Of a stretch of 64,000 nt of DNA, positions 25,058 to 35,083 are shown piece after piece (position 1 is the stretch's first letter; every line of letters starts with the position of its first letter). The DNA is from Streptomyces genisteinicus (GTDB taxonomy: Bacteria; Actinomycetota; Actinomycetes; Streptomycetales; Streptomycetaceae). The stretch spans positions 1,653,501 to 1,717,500 of the forward strand of contig NZ_CP060825.1 in NCBI RefSeq assembly GCF_014489615.1, in the 5' to 3' direction. The notes under the pieces were generated by a model. The model did not search any database and was not told where the DNA came from. It worked only from the letters and a program-made list of their open reading frames with translations. A program made the translations under genes and the position numbers.

Positions 25058-27580
25058 TCAGGCTCCCCGGACGCGCAGGGCGCGTGCCAGGTCGTCCAGC
25101 TGGTCCGTCAGCTTGCGGCGCAGTGCCGGGAGGAGGTCGTCGGTCTCCAGGCAGGTGCGGCCCAGTCGCAGGGACTCGTTGTCGACGGCGTGGGAGGGGA
25201 AGGCCAGGCGTCCCGCGGCTTCGGCGATCGCCGGGCCGCGGCGGGCGGCGAGGGCGACCGCGTCGGGGTAGAAGCGGGCGACGTACTCGCGTGTCAGGGA
25301 TGCCTGTTCGGGCTGCCAGAAGCCCTGGGCGGTGGCGTTGAACAGGTAGTTGGACAGGTCGTCGGAGCCGAAGAGGGCCGACCAGGCGGCGGCCTTGGCC
25401 TCGGCGGTGGGCTGGGCCGCGCGGCAGCGGGCGGCGCCTTCCCGGCCGGTCGCGCTCGGGTCCCGTTCGAGTTCGGCGGCGATCTCCTTCTCGCCGGCGG
25501 CGCCGAGCACGCTGAGCCGGGTGAGGATGCGCCAGCGGAGTTCGGGGTCGAGTTCGGGGCCGCCGGGGACGTTGCCGTCGTTCAGCCATTCCTGGAGGGA
25601 GTGGGGCTGGGTCGCCGCGTCGACGAAGTGGCGTACGGCGGCGAGGCGCAGTCCGGGGTCGCTGCCGTCCTCGGTGCGGCGCAGCAGGGCGCGGCAGGTG
25701 TCGGTGAGGAGGGCGAGGGCGGCGGGGCGCTGTTCGGCGGGCAGGTAGCGGTCGGCGATCTGGCCGGCGGCGAAGGCGAGGACGCCCTGGACGACGGCGA
25801 GGTCGGTCTCGCGCGGGAGGTGGGCGCGGGCTGCTTCCAGGTAGGTGGTGGGGGCGAGTTCGCCGTCGCGGACCATGTCGCGGGCGGCGTTCCAGACGAC
25901 GGCGCGGGTCAGCGGGTCGGGGATGCCGGACAGGGAGGCGAGGACGGTGGCCCAGGACTCGGTGTCGAGGCGCACCTTGGCGTAGGTGGTGTCGGTGTCG
26001 TTGAGGAGGACGAGGGCGGGGCGGCGGCCGGGGCGGGTGACGGGTGCGTCGAGGGGCACGTCGAGGTCGATGCGTTCGCGCAGGACGAGGGTGCCGGGTT
26101 CGACCGGGTCGCGGTCGTAGGCGCCGGCGCCGATGCGGTGGGGGCGGCTGCCGTCGTGGGTGATGCCGAGGGTCCAGCCGCCGTCGGTGTGGGTGACGGT
26201 GGGGGTGAGGGTGTCGACGCCGGTGGTGCGCAGCCAGCGGTCGGCCCAGGCGTGGACGTCGCGGTCGGTGGCTGCGGCGAGGGAGTCGATGAAGTCGGCG
26301 AGGGTGGCGTTGGCGAACTTGTGGCGGGCGAAGTGGGTGTTGATGCCGGCGAGGAAGTCCTTCTCCCCCATCCAGGCGACGAGCTGCCGGAGTGCGGAGG
26401 CGCCCTTGGCGTAGGAGATGCCGTCGAAGTTGAGCATGGCGGAGGCGGTGTCGGGCACGGCCTCCGGGTCGGGTGCGACGGGGTGGGTGGAGGGCCGCTG
26501 GTCGGCCTCGTAGCCCCAGGACTTGCGGGAGACGCCGAACTCGACCCAGGGGTCGGTGCACCAGTCGCCGGGGGAGGTGCCGGCGGTGCCGCCCGCCGTC
26601 ACCTCGCCGAGGGTCTGGTAGCCCATGTACTCGGCGAAGGACTCGTTGAGCCAGATGTCGTCCCACCAGCGGAGGGTGACGAGGTCGCCGAACCACATGT
26701 GGGCCATTTCGTGGGCGATGACCATGGCGCGGGTCTGGCGCTGGGTGCCGGTGACGGCGGAGCGGAAGACGAACTCGTCGCGGAAGGTGACGAGGCCGGG
26801 GTTCTCCATCGCCCCGGCGTTGAACTCGGGGACGAAGGCCTGGTCGTAGGAGTCGAAGGGGTAGGGCTCCTCGAACTTCTCGTGGTAGCGGTCGAAGCAG
26901 CGGCGGGTGACGTCGAGGAGTTCGTCCGCGTCGGCGTCGAGGTGGGCCGCGAGGGAGCGGCGGACGTGGAGCCCGAAGGGGAGGCCGGCGTGGTCGACGC
27001 GCACGGAGTGCCAGGGGCCGGCGGCGACGGCGACGAGGTAGGTGGAGATCGGCGGGGTCGGGGCGCAGGTCCAGCGGCCGGTGCCGTCGGGGGTGGCGAT
27101 GCCGTTGCCGAGGACGGTCCAGTCGCCGGGGGCGGTGACGGCGACGTCGAAGACGGCCTTCAGGTCGGGCTGGTCGAAGGCGGCGAAGACGCGCTGGACG
27201 TCCTCCATGAAGAGCTGGGTGTAGACGTAGGTCTCGCCGTCGCTGGGGTCGGTGAAGCGGTGCATGCCCTCGCCGGTGCGGGAGTAGCGCATGGCCGCGT
27301 CGGCGCGGAGTTCGTGTGCGCCCTCAGTGAGGCCGGTGAGGGGGTAGCGGTTGCCGTCGAGGGCGGCGGGGTCGAGGGGGTGTCCGTCCAGGGTGAGCGA
27401 GCGCAGTTCGGCGGGCTTGAGCTCGACGAAGGTGTCTCCCGCCGTGCGCGCGGTGAAGCGGATCACGGTGCGGGAGTCGAAGGTGTCGTCGCCGGTCGTC
27501 AGGTCCAGTTCGATCGCGTAGTGGTGCACGTCGATCTGCTGGGCTCGGGTCTGCGCTTCGTCGCGCGTCAGTACGGACAT
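25058..27580 (-). CDS. pepN: aminopeptidase N (M1 family)
   Basis: From ATG 27580 (MSVLTRDEAQTRAQ) the protein has 840 residues; an ATG three codons earlier (27589) is possible. It is an M1 zinc aminopeptidase of the actinobacterial PepN size. The exopeptidase motif GAMEN (Glu about 259) and zinc site HEMAH (290-294) with NESFAEYMG supplying the third ligand are intact. An N-terminal beta saddle precedes the catalytic domain, and the C-terminal half is the ERAP1-like helical domain. It removes N-terminal residues from peptides in the cytoplasm, in protein turnover and nutrition. It is a single-gene unit; the chorismate mutase lies about 180 bp upstream. Confidence 0.95.
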   Translation of the reverse strand: MSVLTRDEAQTRAQQIDVHHYAIELDLTTGDDTFDSRTVIRFTARTAGDTFVELKPAELRSLTLDGHPLDPAALDGNRYPLTGLTEGAHELRADAAMRYSRTGEGMHRFTDPSDGETYVYTQLFMEDVQRVFAAFDQPDLKAVFDVAVTAPGDWTVLGNGIATPDGTGRWTCAPTPPISTYLVAVAAGPWHSVRVDHAGLPFGLHVRRSLAAHLDADADELLDVTRRCFDRYHEKFEEPYPFDSYDQAFVPEFNAGAMENPGLVTFRDEFVFRSAVTGTQRQTRAMVIAHEMAHMWFGDLVTLRWWDDIWLNESFAEYMGYQTLGEVTAGGTAGTSPGDWCTDPWVEFGVSRKSWGYEADQRPSTHPVAPDPEAVPDTASAMLNFDGISYAKGASALRQLVAWMGEKDFLAGINTHFARHKFANATLADFIDSLAAATDRDVHAWADRWLRTTGVDTLTPTVTHTDGGWTLGITHDGSRPHRIGAGAYDRDPVEPGTLVLRERIDLDVPLDAPVTRPGRRPALVLLNDTDTTYAKVRLDTESWATVLASLSGIPDPLTRAVVWNAARDMVRDGELAPTTYLEAARAHLPRETDLAVVQGVLAFAAGQIADRYLPAEQRPAALALLTDTCRALLRRTEDGSDPGLRLAAVRHFVDAATQPHSLQEWLNDGNVPGGPELDPELRWRILTRLSVLGAAGEKEIAAELERDPSATGREGAARCRAAQPTAEAKAAAWSALFGSDDLSNYLFNATAQGFWQPEQASLTREYVARFYPDAVALAARRGPAIAEAAGRLAFPSHAVDNESLRLGRTCLETDDLLPALRRKLTDQLDDLARALRVRGA

Positions 27581-27764
27581 GGGTGTCATGCTGCCCGATG
27601 GGCGCTGTCCGGTACACGGGGAAAAATTGCGCGGTCAGCGGACGTGGGTGCGGTGGCTGTGCGCGGGGCCGCCGCCGGGGCGGGGGCGCGGCCCGGGGTG
27701 GGGCGGGGGCCGGTCCGGGTCCGGCGGGGCGGTGGCCGCGGGGGTCCCGGCGGCGCCCGGGGGC

Positions 27765-28091
27765 TCAGTCCCCGGGGGTGGGCGGGGTGCTCTCCGCGAT
27801 GGTCTCGTGGTGGCGGATGACCTCGGCGATGATGAAGTTGAGCAGCTTCTCCGCGAACGCGGGGTCCAGGTTGGCGCTCCCGGCGAGCTGCCGCAGGCGT
27901 TCGATCTGGCGTGCCTCGCGGGCGGGGTCGGCCGGGGGGAGCCGGTGCTCGGCCTTGAGGTGGCCCACCTGCTGGGTGCACTTGAAGCGCTCGGCGAGCA
28001 TGTACACGACGGCCGCATCGATGTTGTCGATGCTCTCCCGCAGGCGGGTCAGTTCGGCGCGGACGCCCTCGTCGATGTCACTGGTGGTCAT
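27765..28091 (-). CDS. chorismate mutase (AroQ class)
   Basis: From ATG 28091 the 108-residue protein is an all-helical AroQ chorismate mutase: RAELTRLRESIDNIDAAVVYMLAERF is helix 1 with the conserved Arg and Asp, VGHLKAEHRLPPADPAREARQIERLR forms the active-site lid and second helix, and FAEKLLNFIIAEVIRHHETI is helix 3. It turns chorismate to prephenate for phenylalanine and tyrosine. No secretion signal is seen, so it is cytoplasmic. It begins 11 bp after the AraC regulator gene and is probably cotranscribed with it. A weak ribosome site suggests dependence on upstream translation. Confidence 0.88.
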   Translation of the reverse strand: MTTSDIDEGVRAELTRLRESIDNIDAAVVYMLAERFKCTQQVGHLKAEHRLPPADPAREARQIERLRQLAGSANLDPAFAEKLLNFIIAEVIRHHETIAESTPPTPGD

Positions 28092-28102
28092 GGGGAGGGA
28101 GC

Positions 28103-28987
28103 TTACGTGGCGGGGCCGAGGACGGTCGGGGGGTGTTCGGGGTCTGGGACGCGGTTGCTCCAGCCGCCGGGCACGACGCGCCCCTGCTGCTCCCTGAAGC
28201 GGATGGGGGCGAGGCCCACCCGGCGGGTGAAGAGGCGGGAGAAGTACGCGGGGTCCTCGTAGCCGACCCGGCGCGCGACGGCCGCGACGGGCAGGTCGGT
28301 GCCGGCGAGGAGTTCCTTGGCCCGGCCGAGGCGGATGCCGAGGAGGAAGTCCTTGGGGCTGCATCCGGCGGCCCGGCGCACGGCGGTGCGCAGCGCGGCG
28401 GGGGTCATGCCGTGGCGGGCGGCGTGCTCGGCGACGGAGAGGGGCTGGAACGCGTCGCGGGTGAGGGCGGTGAGGACGGGGTCGCCGTCCGCGTCGGTGT
28501 CGGCGCGGGCGCGGCGCAGGGTGACGAGGAGTTCGTGGACGGCTGCGGCGGTCTCGATCTCCATCAGCGGGTTGCCGCGGCGGGCGGCGCGGGCGATGCG
28601 GCCGACGACGGCGCGGGCGCCGGTGGCGTCGGCGAGCGGCACGACGGGCCGGTCGGCCTCGATGCAGCCGAGTTCGGTGTAGGTGGCGGTGGCGGGGCCG
28701 GTGAAGTCGACGAAGCACTCGTCCCAGCCGGTGGCGTCGGGTCCGTAGTGGTGCGGGACGGCGGGGGTGAGCCAGATCACGGCGGGTGCGGTGACCTTGG
28801 TGCGCCGTCCGTCGGCGGTGCGGTACCAGCCGCTGCCGGCGCTGATCACGACGGCGACGTGGTGGTCGAGGGTGCGGGGTCCGACGGTGGGCAGGCGGCC
28901 GTGCTGGAGGCCGACGCCGAGGCAGACGAGGCCGAGGCGGTGGTGGACCGGGCCGGGGGTGAAGTACCGCATCCAGGTGTGATACAT
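28103..28987 (-). CDS. AraC family transcriptional regulator
   Basis: ATG 28987 (MYHTWMRYFTPGP), behind AAAGGAGAGAAGG, gives 294 residues. Residues about 15-165 form an AraC-type cupin sensing domain (LDHHVAVVISAGSGWYRT, ITWLTPAVPHHYGP-like, WDECFVDFTG). The C-terminal 100 residues carry two helix-turn-helix motifs: LSVAEHAARHGMTPAALRTAVRRAAG and LPVAAVARRVGYEDPAYFSRLFTRRVG, followed by the FRxQ signature (IRFREQQ). The gene is divergent from a GH35 beta-galactosidase across 173 bp with repeated motifs, so it is a likely sugar-responsive activator of that gene. It is followed by chorismate mutase 11 bp downstream. Confidence 0.9.
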   Translation of the reverse strand: MYHTWMRYFTPGPVHHRLGLVCLGVGLQHGRLPTVGPRTLDHHVAVVISAGSGWYRTADGRRTKVTAPAVIWLTPAVPHHYGPDATGWDECFVDFTGPATATYTELGCIEADRPVVPLADATGARAVVGRIARAARRGNPLMEIETAAAVHELLVTLRRARADTDADGDPVLTALTRDAFQPLSVAEHAARHGMTPAALRTAVRRAAGCSPKDFLLGIRLGRAKELLAGTDLPVAAVARRVGYEDPAYFSRLFTRRVGLAPIRFREQQGRVVPGGWSNRVPDPEHPPTVLGPAT

Positions 28988-29103
28988 GTCGGCCTTCTCT
29001 CCTTTCGTACCGGTTCGCGTCGATGGTCGTCGTCCGGTCGCCGGTCTGCCGCGGCGGCGGGGCCGGGCGGTGCCGCGGGGGCGGCGGCCGGTGCCGAGTC
29101 CAA

Positions 29104-29160
29104 GCCAGGGCGATCTTTGTCCATGGACGCGCCGCACGCCAGGGGGCGATCGTTCCTGGC
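29104..29160. promoter_or_regulatory. candidate AraC-type operator repeats in front of the GH35 gene
   Basis: Two related sequences, GCCAGGG-CGATC-TT at 29104-29122 and at 29138-29160, start 34 bp apart, about three helical turns. The second is also palindromic at its ends (GCCAGG and CCTGGC). Paired direct repeats between an AraC gene and its divergent partner are typical of AraC binding sites. The second copy abuts the GTG start at 29161, which raises the chance of a leaderless mRNA or a different start. Confidence 0.45.
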
Positions 29161-30954
29161 GTGAGCACGAGAGAGACGGACGGGCCGGTGGCGGACTTCA
29201 CGGTGGGCGGGGCGGACTTCCTGCTGGACGGGCGGCCGGTGCGGCTGCTGTCCGGCGCGCTGCACTACTTCCGGGTGCACGAGGAGCAGTGGACGCACCG
29301 GCTGGCGATGCTGCGGGCGATGGGGCTCAACTGCGTCGAGACGTACGTCCCGTGGAATCTGCACGAGCCGGCGCCGGGGCGGTACGCGGACGCCGGCGCG
29401 CTCGGCCGGTTCCTGGACGCGGTGCGGGACGCGGGTCTGTGGGCGGTGGTGCGCCCGGGGCCGTACATCTGCGCCGAGTGGGAGAACGGCGGTCTGCCGC
29501 ACTGGCTGACGGGGCGGCTGGGGCGGCGGGTGCGCACGCGGGACCCGGAGTACCTGGGGCATGTGGAGCGCTGGTTCGGCCGGCTGCTCCCGCAGGTGGT
29601 GGAGCGCGAGATCGGGCGCGGCGGTCCGGTGGTGATGGTGCAGGCGGAGAACGAGTACGGGAGTTTCGGCAGCGACGCGGAGTACCTGCGCGAGGTGGTG
29701 GAGCTGCTGCGGCGGTGCGGGGTGGGCGTGCCGCTGTTCACGTCCGACGGGCCGGAGGACCACATGCTCACCGGCGGTTCGGTGCCCGGTGTCCTCGCGA
29801 CGGTGAACTTCGGGTCGCAGGCGGCCGAGGCGTTCGCGGCGCTGCGGCGGCACCGGCCGGACGGGCCGCTGATGTGCATGGAGTTCTGGTGCGGCTGGTT
29901 CGAGCACTGGGGCAGCGAGCGGGTGGTGCGCGATCCGCTGGACGCGGCGTCGGCGCTGCGGGAGATCCTGGAGGCCGGGGCGTCGGTCAACGTGTACATG
30001 GCGCACGGGGGGACGAGCTTCGCGGGCTGGGCGGGGGCGAACCGGTCGGGTCCGCTGCAGGACGGGGCGCTGTCGGGGACGGTGACGTCGTACGACTACG
30101 ACGCGCCGGTCGACGAGGCGGGGCTGCCGACGGAGAAGTTCTGGCGCTTCCGCGAGGTGCTCGCCGCGTACGCGGACGGGCCGCTGCCCGACGTGCCGCC
30201 CGCGCCGGTGCGGCTGGGCGCTCCGGCCGGGGCGCGGCCGGAGTCGTGGACGCCGCTCGCGGACGTGGTGGAGGAGCTGGGCGGCGCGGAGTGGGAGGGG
30301 CCCGTTCCGCCGACGTTCGAGGAGCTGGACGTGGACCGGGGCCTGGTGCACTACCGGGTGGAGGTGCCGGGGCCGCGGCAGCCGTATCCGCTGCGGGTGG
30401 CGGGGCTGCGGGACCGTGCGGTGGTGGAGGTCGACGGGGTGCGGGCGGGGATCCTCGACGAGGAGCGGCCTGTGCTGCCGGAGCCCGTGGCCGGTCCGGC
30501 GGTGGTGGACCTGTGGGTGGAGTCCCTGGGGAGGGTGAACTACGGGCCGCGCACGGGCGAGGCGAAGGGCATCTGCGGGGGCGTCCTGCACGAGCGGCAG
30601 TACGTGCACGGGGTGCGGGCGCGGGGGCTGCGGCTGGACGCGTTCGACGACCGGGCGGCGGTGGAGCGCCTGCCGTGGCGGGCGTGTCCGGAGGGTGCCG
30701 GGGGCGGCGGTGGCCCGCGCGGTCTGTTCCGGGCGGTGGCCGAGGTGGCGGAGCCCGGTGACGCCTGGCTGGAACTGCCCGGCTGGACGCGGGGGTTCGT
30801 CTGGGTGAACGGCTTCTGCGCGGGCCGCTACTGGTCGGCGGGGCCGCAGGGGGCGCTGTTCGTGCCGGGGCCGGTGCTGCGGGCCGGTGCGAACGAGGTG
30901 TGGGTGCTGGAGCTGCAGGACGCCGGGGCGGGCGCGGAGGTCCGTCTGCGGTGA
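29161..30954 (+). CDS. beta-galactosidase, glycoside hydrolase family 35
   Basis: From GTG 29161 the protein has 597 residues. The first 330 or so form the GH35 TIM barrel: LLSGALHYFRVHEEQW, WNLHEPAPGRY, RPGPYICAEWENGGLPHWL, the acid/base Glu in VQAENEYGSFG, and the nucleophile Glu in MEFWCGWFEHWG. Jelly-roll beta domains follow (about 390-597), ending with WLELPGWTRGFVWVNGF and AGANEVWVLEL. No signal peptide is seen, so it probably acts on imported galactosides in the cytoplasm. The true start is uncertain because no good ribosome site precedes 29161; an upstream in-frame ATG at 29023 would add an unconserved leader. It is likely controlled by the divergent AraC protein. Confidence 0.92.
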   Translation: MSTRETDGPVADFTVGGADFLLDGRPVRLLSGALHYFRVHEEQWTHRLAMLRAMGLNCVETYVPWNLHEPAPGRYADAGALGRFLDAVRDAGLWAVVRPGPYICAEWENGGLPHWLTGRLGRRVRTRDPEYLGHVERWFGRLLPQVVEREIGRGGPVVMVQAENEYGSFGSDAEYLREVVELLRRCGVGVPLFTSDGPEDHMLTGGSVPGVLATVNFGSQAAEAFAALRRHRPDGPLMCMEFWCGWFEHWGSERVVRDPLDAASALREILEAGASVNVYMAHGGTSFAGWAGANRSGPLQDGALSGTVTSYDYDAPVDEAGLPTEKFWRFREVLAAYADGPLPDVPPAPVRLGAPAGARPESWTPLADVVEELGGAEWEGPVPPTFEELDVDRGLVHYRVEVPGPRQPYPLRVAGLRDRAVVEVDGVRAGILDEERPVLPEPVAGPAVVDLWVESLGRVNYGPRTGEAKGICGGVLHERQYVHGVRARGLRLDAFDDRAAVERLPWRACPEGAGGGGGPRGLFRAVAEVAEPGDAWLELPGWTRGFVWVNGFCAGRYWSAGPQGALFVPGPVLRAGANEVWVLELQDAGAGAEVRLR

Positions 30955-31051
30955 ACGGGCACGGCGCCCGTCCGCACCGCCGTGCGGCGGGGCGGACGGC
31001 CGTCGGGCGTCGGCCGCCCGGCGTCGGTCCGGCGTCCGGCCGGTGAGCCCG

Positions 31052-31097
31052 TGCCGTACGCGTACCGCCCGGGCCCTGCCGTACGCGTACCGCCCGG
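31052..31097. repeat. two exact 21-bp direct repeats
   Basis: The units at 31052-31072 and 31077-31097 are identical and contain the palindrome GTACGCGTAC. They lie in the 212-bp gap between the convergent GH35 and trypsin genes. The second unit runs into the terminator stem. Confidence 0.8.
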
Positions 31098-31122
31098 CGC
31101 CGGTGGTCCGGCGCCGGGCGGT
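31089..31122. terminator. two-way terminator hairpin
   Basis: A perfect 15-bp stem (ACCGCCCGGCGCCGG and its complement) closes a TGGT loop between the convergent GH35 and trypsin genes. Confidence 0.85.
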
Positions 31123-31166
31123 GCGGTGCGGGTGCGCCGCGTCGTCAGACGCTGCGCGGGTGCGCG

Positions 31167-33103
<1,937 letters not shown>

Positions 33104-33127
33104 CCCCCGGTCCGTAGGGTCGACGCC

Positions 33128-34696
33128 ATGGACGAGGCACGGACCGGCAGCGCGGACACACTCTTCGACGCGCTGTACGGGGGCACGGAGGACACCGTCC
33201 TCGCGCTGCTGCGCGCGGGCGCCCCGGCGGAGGCGACGGACGAGGACGGGCAGACACCGCTCTATCTGGCGGCCGTCGCGGGCGAGCCGGGCATCGTACG
33301 GCTGCTGCTCGTCGCGGGAGCCGACCCGGACCGGCCCTCGGGGCCCGACCGGGACGACCTGCCGCTGTGCGGGGCCGCGGTCGGCGGCCACACCGAGGTC
33401 GTCCGGGCGCTGCTCGCCGCCGGAGCCTCGCCCGACCGGCGGGAGGCGCTCGGTTTCACGGCGCTCGCCTGGGCCGTCGGGCAGGGCCACACCGCCACCG
33501 TGGAGGCCCTGCTCGAACACGGTGCGGACCCCGACCTCCCCTGCCCCGGCGGCGAGGCACCGCTGGTGGTCGCGGCCCGCCGGGGATCGCCGTCGACGGT
33601 GCGGGCCCTGCTCCGGCACGGGGCAGGCGCCCGCGCCGAGGCGCTCGACGAGGCCCGCGCGTGGCTGGAACGGGACGTGGAGACCTCGCTGCGCCAGGCG
33701 CTGCTCACCGCCTACGGGCCGGACGCCGGGACCGTCTCCCGGCGGATCCCGGAGGACGGCGGGGTCACGGTGGTGGTGGAGGTGCTGCGCGACGGCCGCC
33801 CGGCGGCCGGGAACGAGCAGCAGACCGGCCACGGTGCGATCGCCACCCTGCTGGAGACCGCGCTCGGCGTCCGGACCCCGTACGCGACCCTCGCCGGCCG
33901 CGCCCTGCGGGAGGGCGATCCGGAGCGGGACGACTGGACGGAGCCGGTGGCGGCGCTCAGGCGGCGCGGCGACGAGGAGACGTTCCAGGCCGCGGCCGCG
34001 TGGTGTGCGAGCGACGACCCGCTGCACCGGGCGTTCGCGGCGGACGTGCTGGCGGGGCTCGGGTTCGACGGCGCCCGGCAGGACCCCGCGGCGGGGCGGG
34101 CGCCGGGCGCCCGGGGCGAGGCCGAGCGCCGCGCGGACGGCGTCGACCGCCCGTTCGCCGCGCGCGCCCTGCCGCTGCTGAGGGAGCTGTCCCGCGGGGC
34201 CCGTCACCCGGAGCCGGTCCGCGCGGCCGTCCACGCGCTCGGCCGGTACGCCGACCCGTCGGCGGTCGCGGACATCGCGCGGCACGCCGCGCATCCCGAC
34301 GCGCCGGTCCGGCGGCAGGTGGCCGCCGCCCTGTGCGGGCTGGTGCCGGCCGACGGCGCCGAAGGGCTGGCGGCGCTGATCGCGCTGGCCGGCGACCCGG
34401 ATCCCGAGGTCGGCGAACGGGCGACGGCCTCTCTCGCGGGGGCCGACGCCGACACCCCGGAGATACGTGAGGCCCTGGCCGCCCGCCTCGACGACCGCGA
34501 CCCCGGCACCGCGGCGGAGGCGGCGCGGGGACTGGCGATCCGCCAGGACCCGCGCGCCGGGGCGGCGCTGTCCCGTCTGCTGACGGAACAGCCCCCGAGC
34601 ACCCGCGCCCACCGCACGGCGGCGGAGGCCGTCCGGCACCTCGCGGACCCGCGCCTGCGCACCCTCCTGGAATCCATCACCCCGCGCCGCCCCTGA
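33128..34696 (+). CDS. ankyrin-repeat and HEAT-repeat protein
   Basis: The 522-residue protein begins at ATG 33128. Residues about 10-190 hold about five ankyrin repeats (GADTLFDALYGGTEDTVLALLRAGA-type, ATDEDGQTPLYLAAVAGEPGIV, RREALGFTALAWAVGQGHTATV and GGEAPLVVAARRGS). A middle part (about 190-300) has a KRR/DDWTEPVAALRRRGDEETFQAAA region. Residues about 300-520 are HEAT-like repeats (PEPVRAAVHALGRYADPSAVADIA, APVRRQVAAALCGLVPADG). Both repeat types bind proteins, so the role is probably as a scaffold or inhibitor. It follows the metallopeptidase-like gene by 24 bp. No enzyme domain is seen. Confidence 0.8.
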   Translation: MDEARTGSADTLFDALYGGTEDTVLALLRAGAPAEATDEDGQTPLYLAAVAGEPGIVRLLLVAGADPDRPSGPDRDDLPLCGAAVGGHTEVVRALLAAGASPDRREALGFTALAWAVGQGHTATVEALLEHGADPDLPCPGGEAPLVVAARRGSPSTVRALLRHGAGARAEALDEARAWLERDVETSLRQALLTAYGPDAGTVSRRIPEDGGVTVVVEVLRDGRPAAGNEQQTGHGAIATLLETALGVRTPYATLAGRALREGDPERDDWTEPVAALRRRGDEETFQAAAAWCASDDPLHRAFAADVLAGLGFDGARQDPAAGRAPGARGEAERRADGVDRPFAARALPLLRELSRGARHPEPVRAAVHALGRYADPSAVADIARHAAHPDAPVRRQVAAALCGLVPADGAEGLAALIALAGDPDPEVGERATASLAGADADTPEIREALAARLDDRDPGTAAEAARGLAIRQDPRAGAALSRLLTEQPPSTRAHRTAAEAVRHLADPRLRTLLESITPRRP

Positions 34697-35083
34697 CCCC
34701 TGCGGACCGCCACGCCCCCGGAGCCCGCGGCCGACGACGGCCACCACCCGGGGGTCCGGCCCCTGCGCAACGGGACCCACCGCGACGCCGGCAACGGCCC
34801 GGGACCGGCCCCGGCCACGGACCACACCTCCCGGCGAGCCCCATCACCGGGCCACCCGCCACGCCCGACCGGCACACCCCCGACCACAGACCACACCCCC
34901 CGGGCCCCGTCGGCGACGACAGCAACGGCCCCGAGTGCCCGGCGTACGCCCGGGACGCCCGGGCGCCCGTCACCGCCCGGCCCCCGCCCGAACTCCCCCG
35001 GGCCGGGGCCCGCCACCAGCAAGCACAACGGCGCGGGCCGGACTCCCTGAGGAGTCCGGCCCGCGCCGTTGTGGGTGTGCCGC
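34697..35083. other. intergenic gap with terminator
   Basis: This 387-bp gap lies between two convergent genes. Apart from the strong hairpin at its right end it is C/G-rich sequence with no gene-like frame. Confidence 0.5.
35024..35073. terminator. very long two-way terminator hairpin
   Basis: A perfect 23-bp stem (35024-35046 with 35051-35073) closes a CTGA loop, 11 bp past the helicase stop on the minus strand and 327 bp past the ankyrin gene on the plus strand. Confidence 0.9.
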
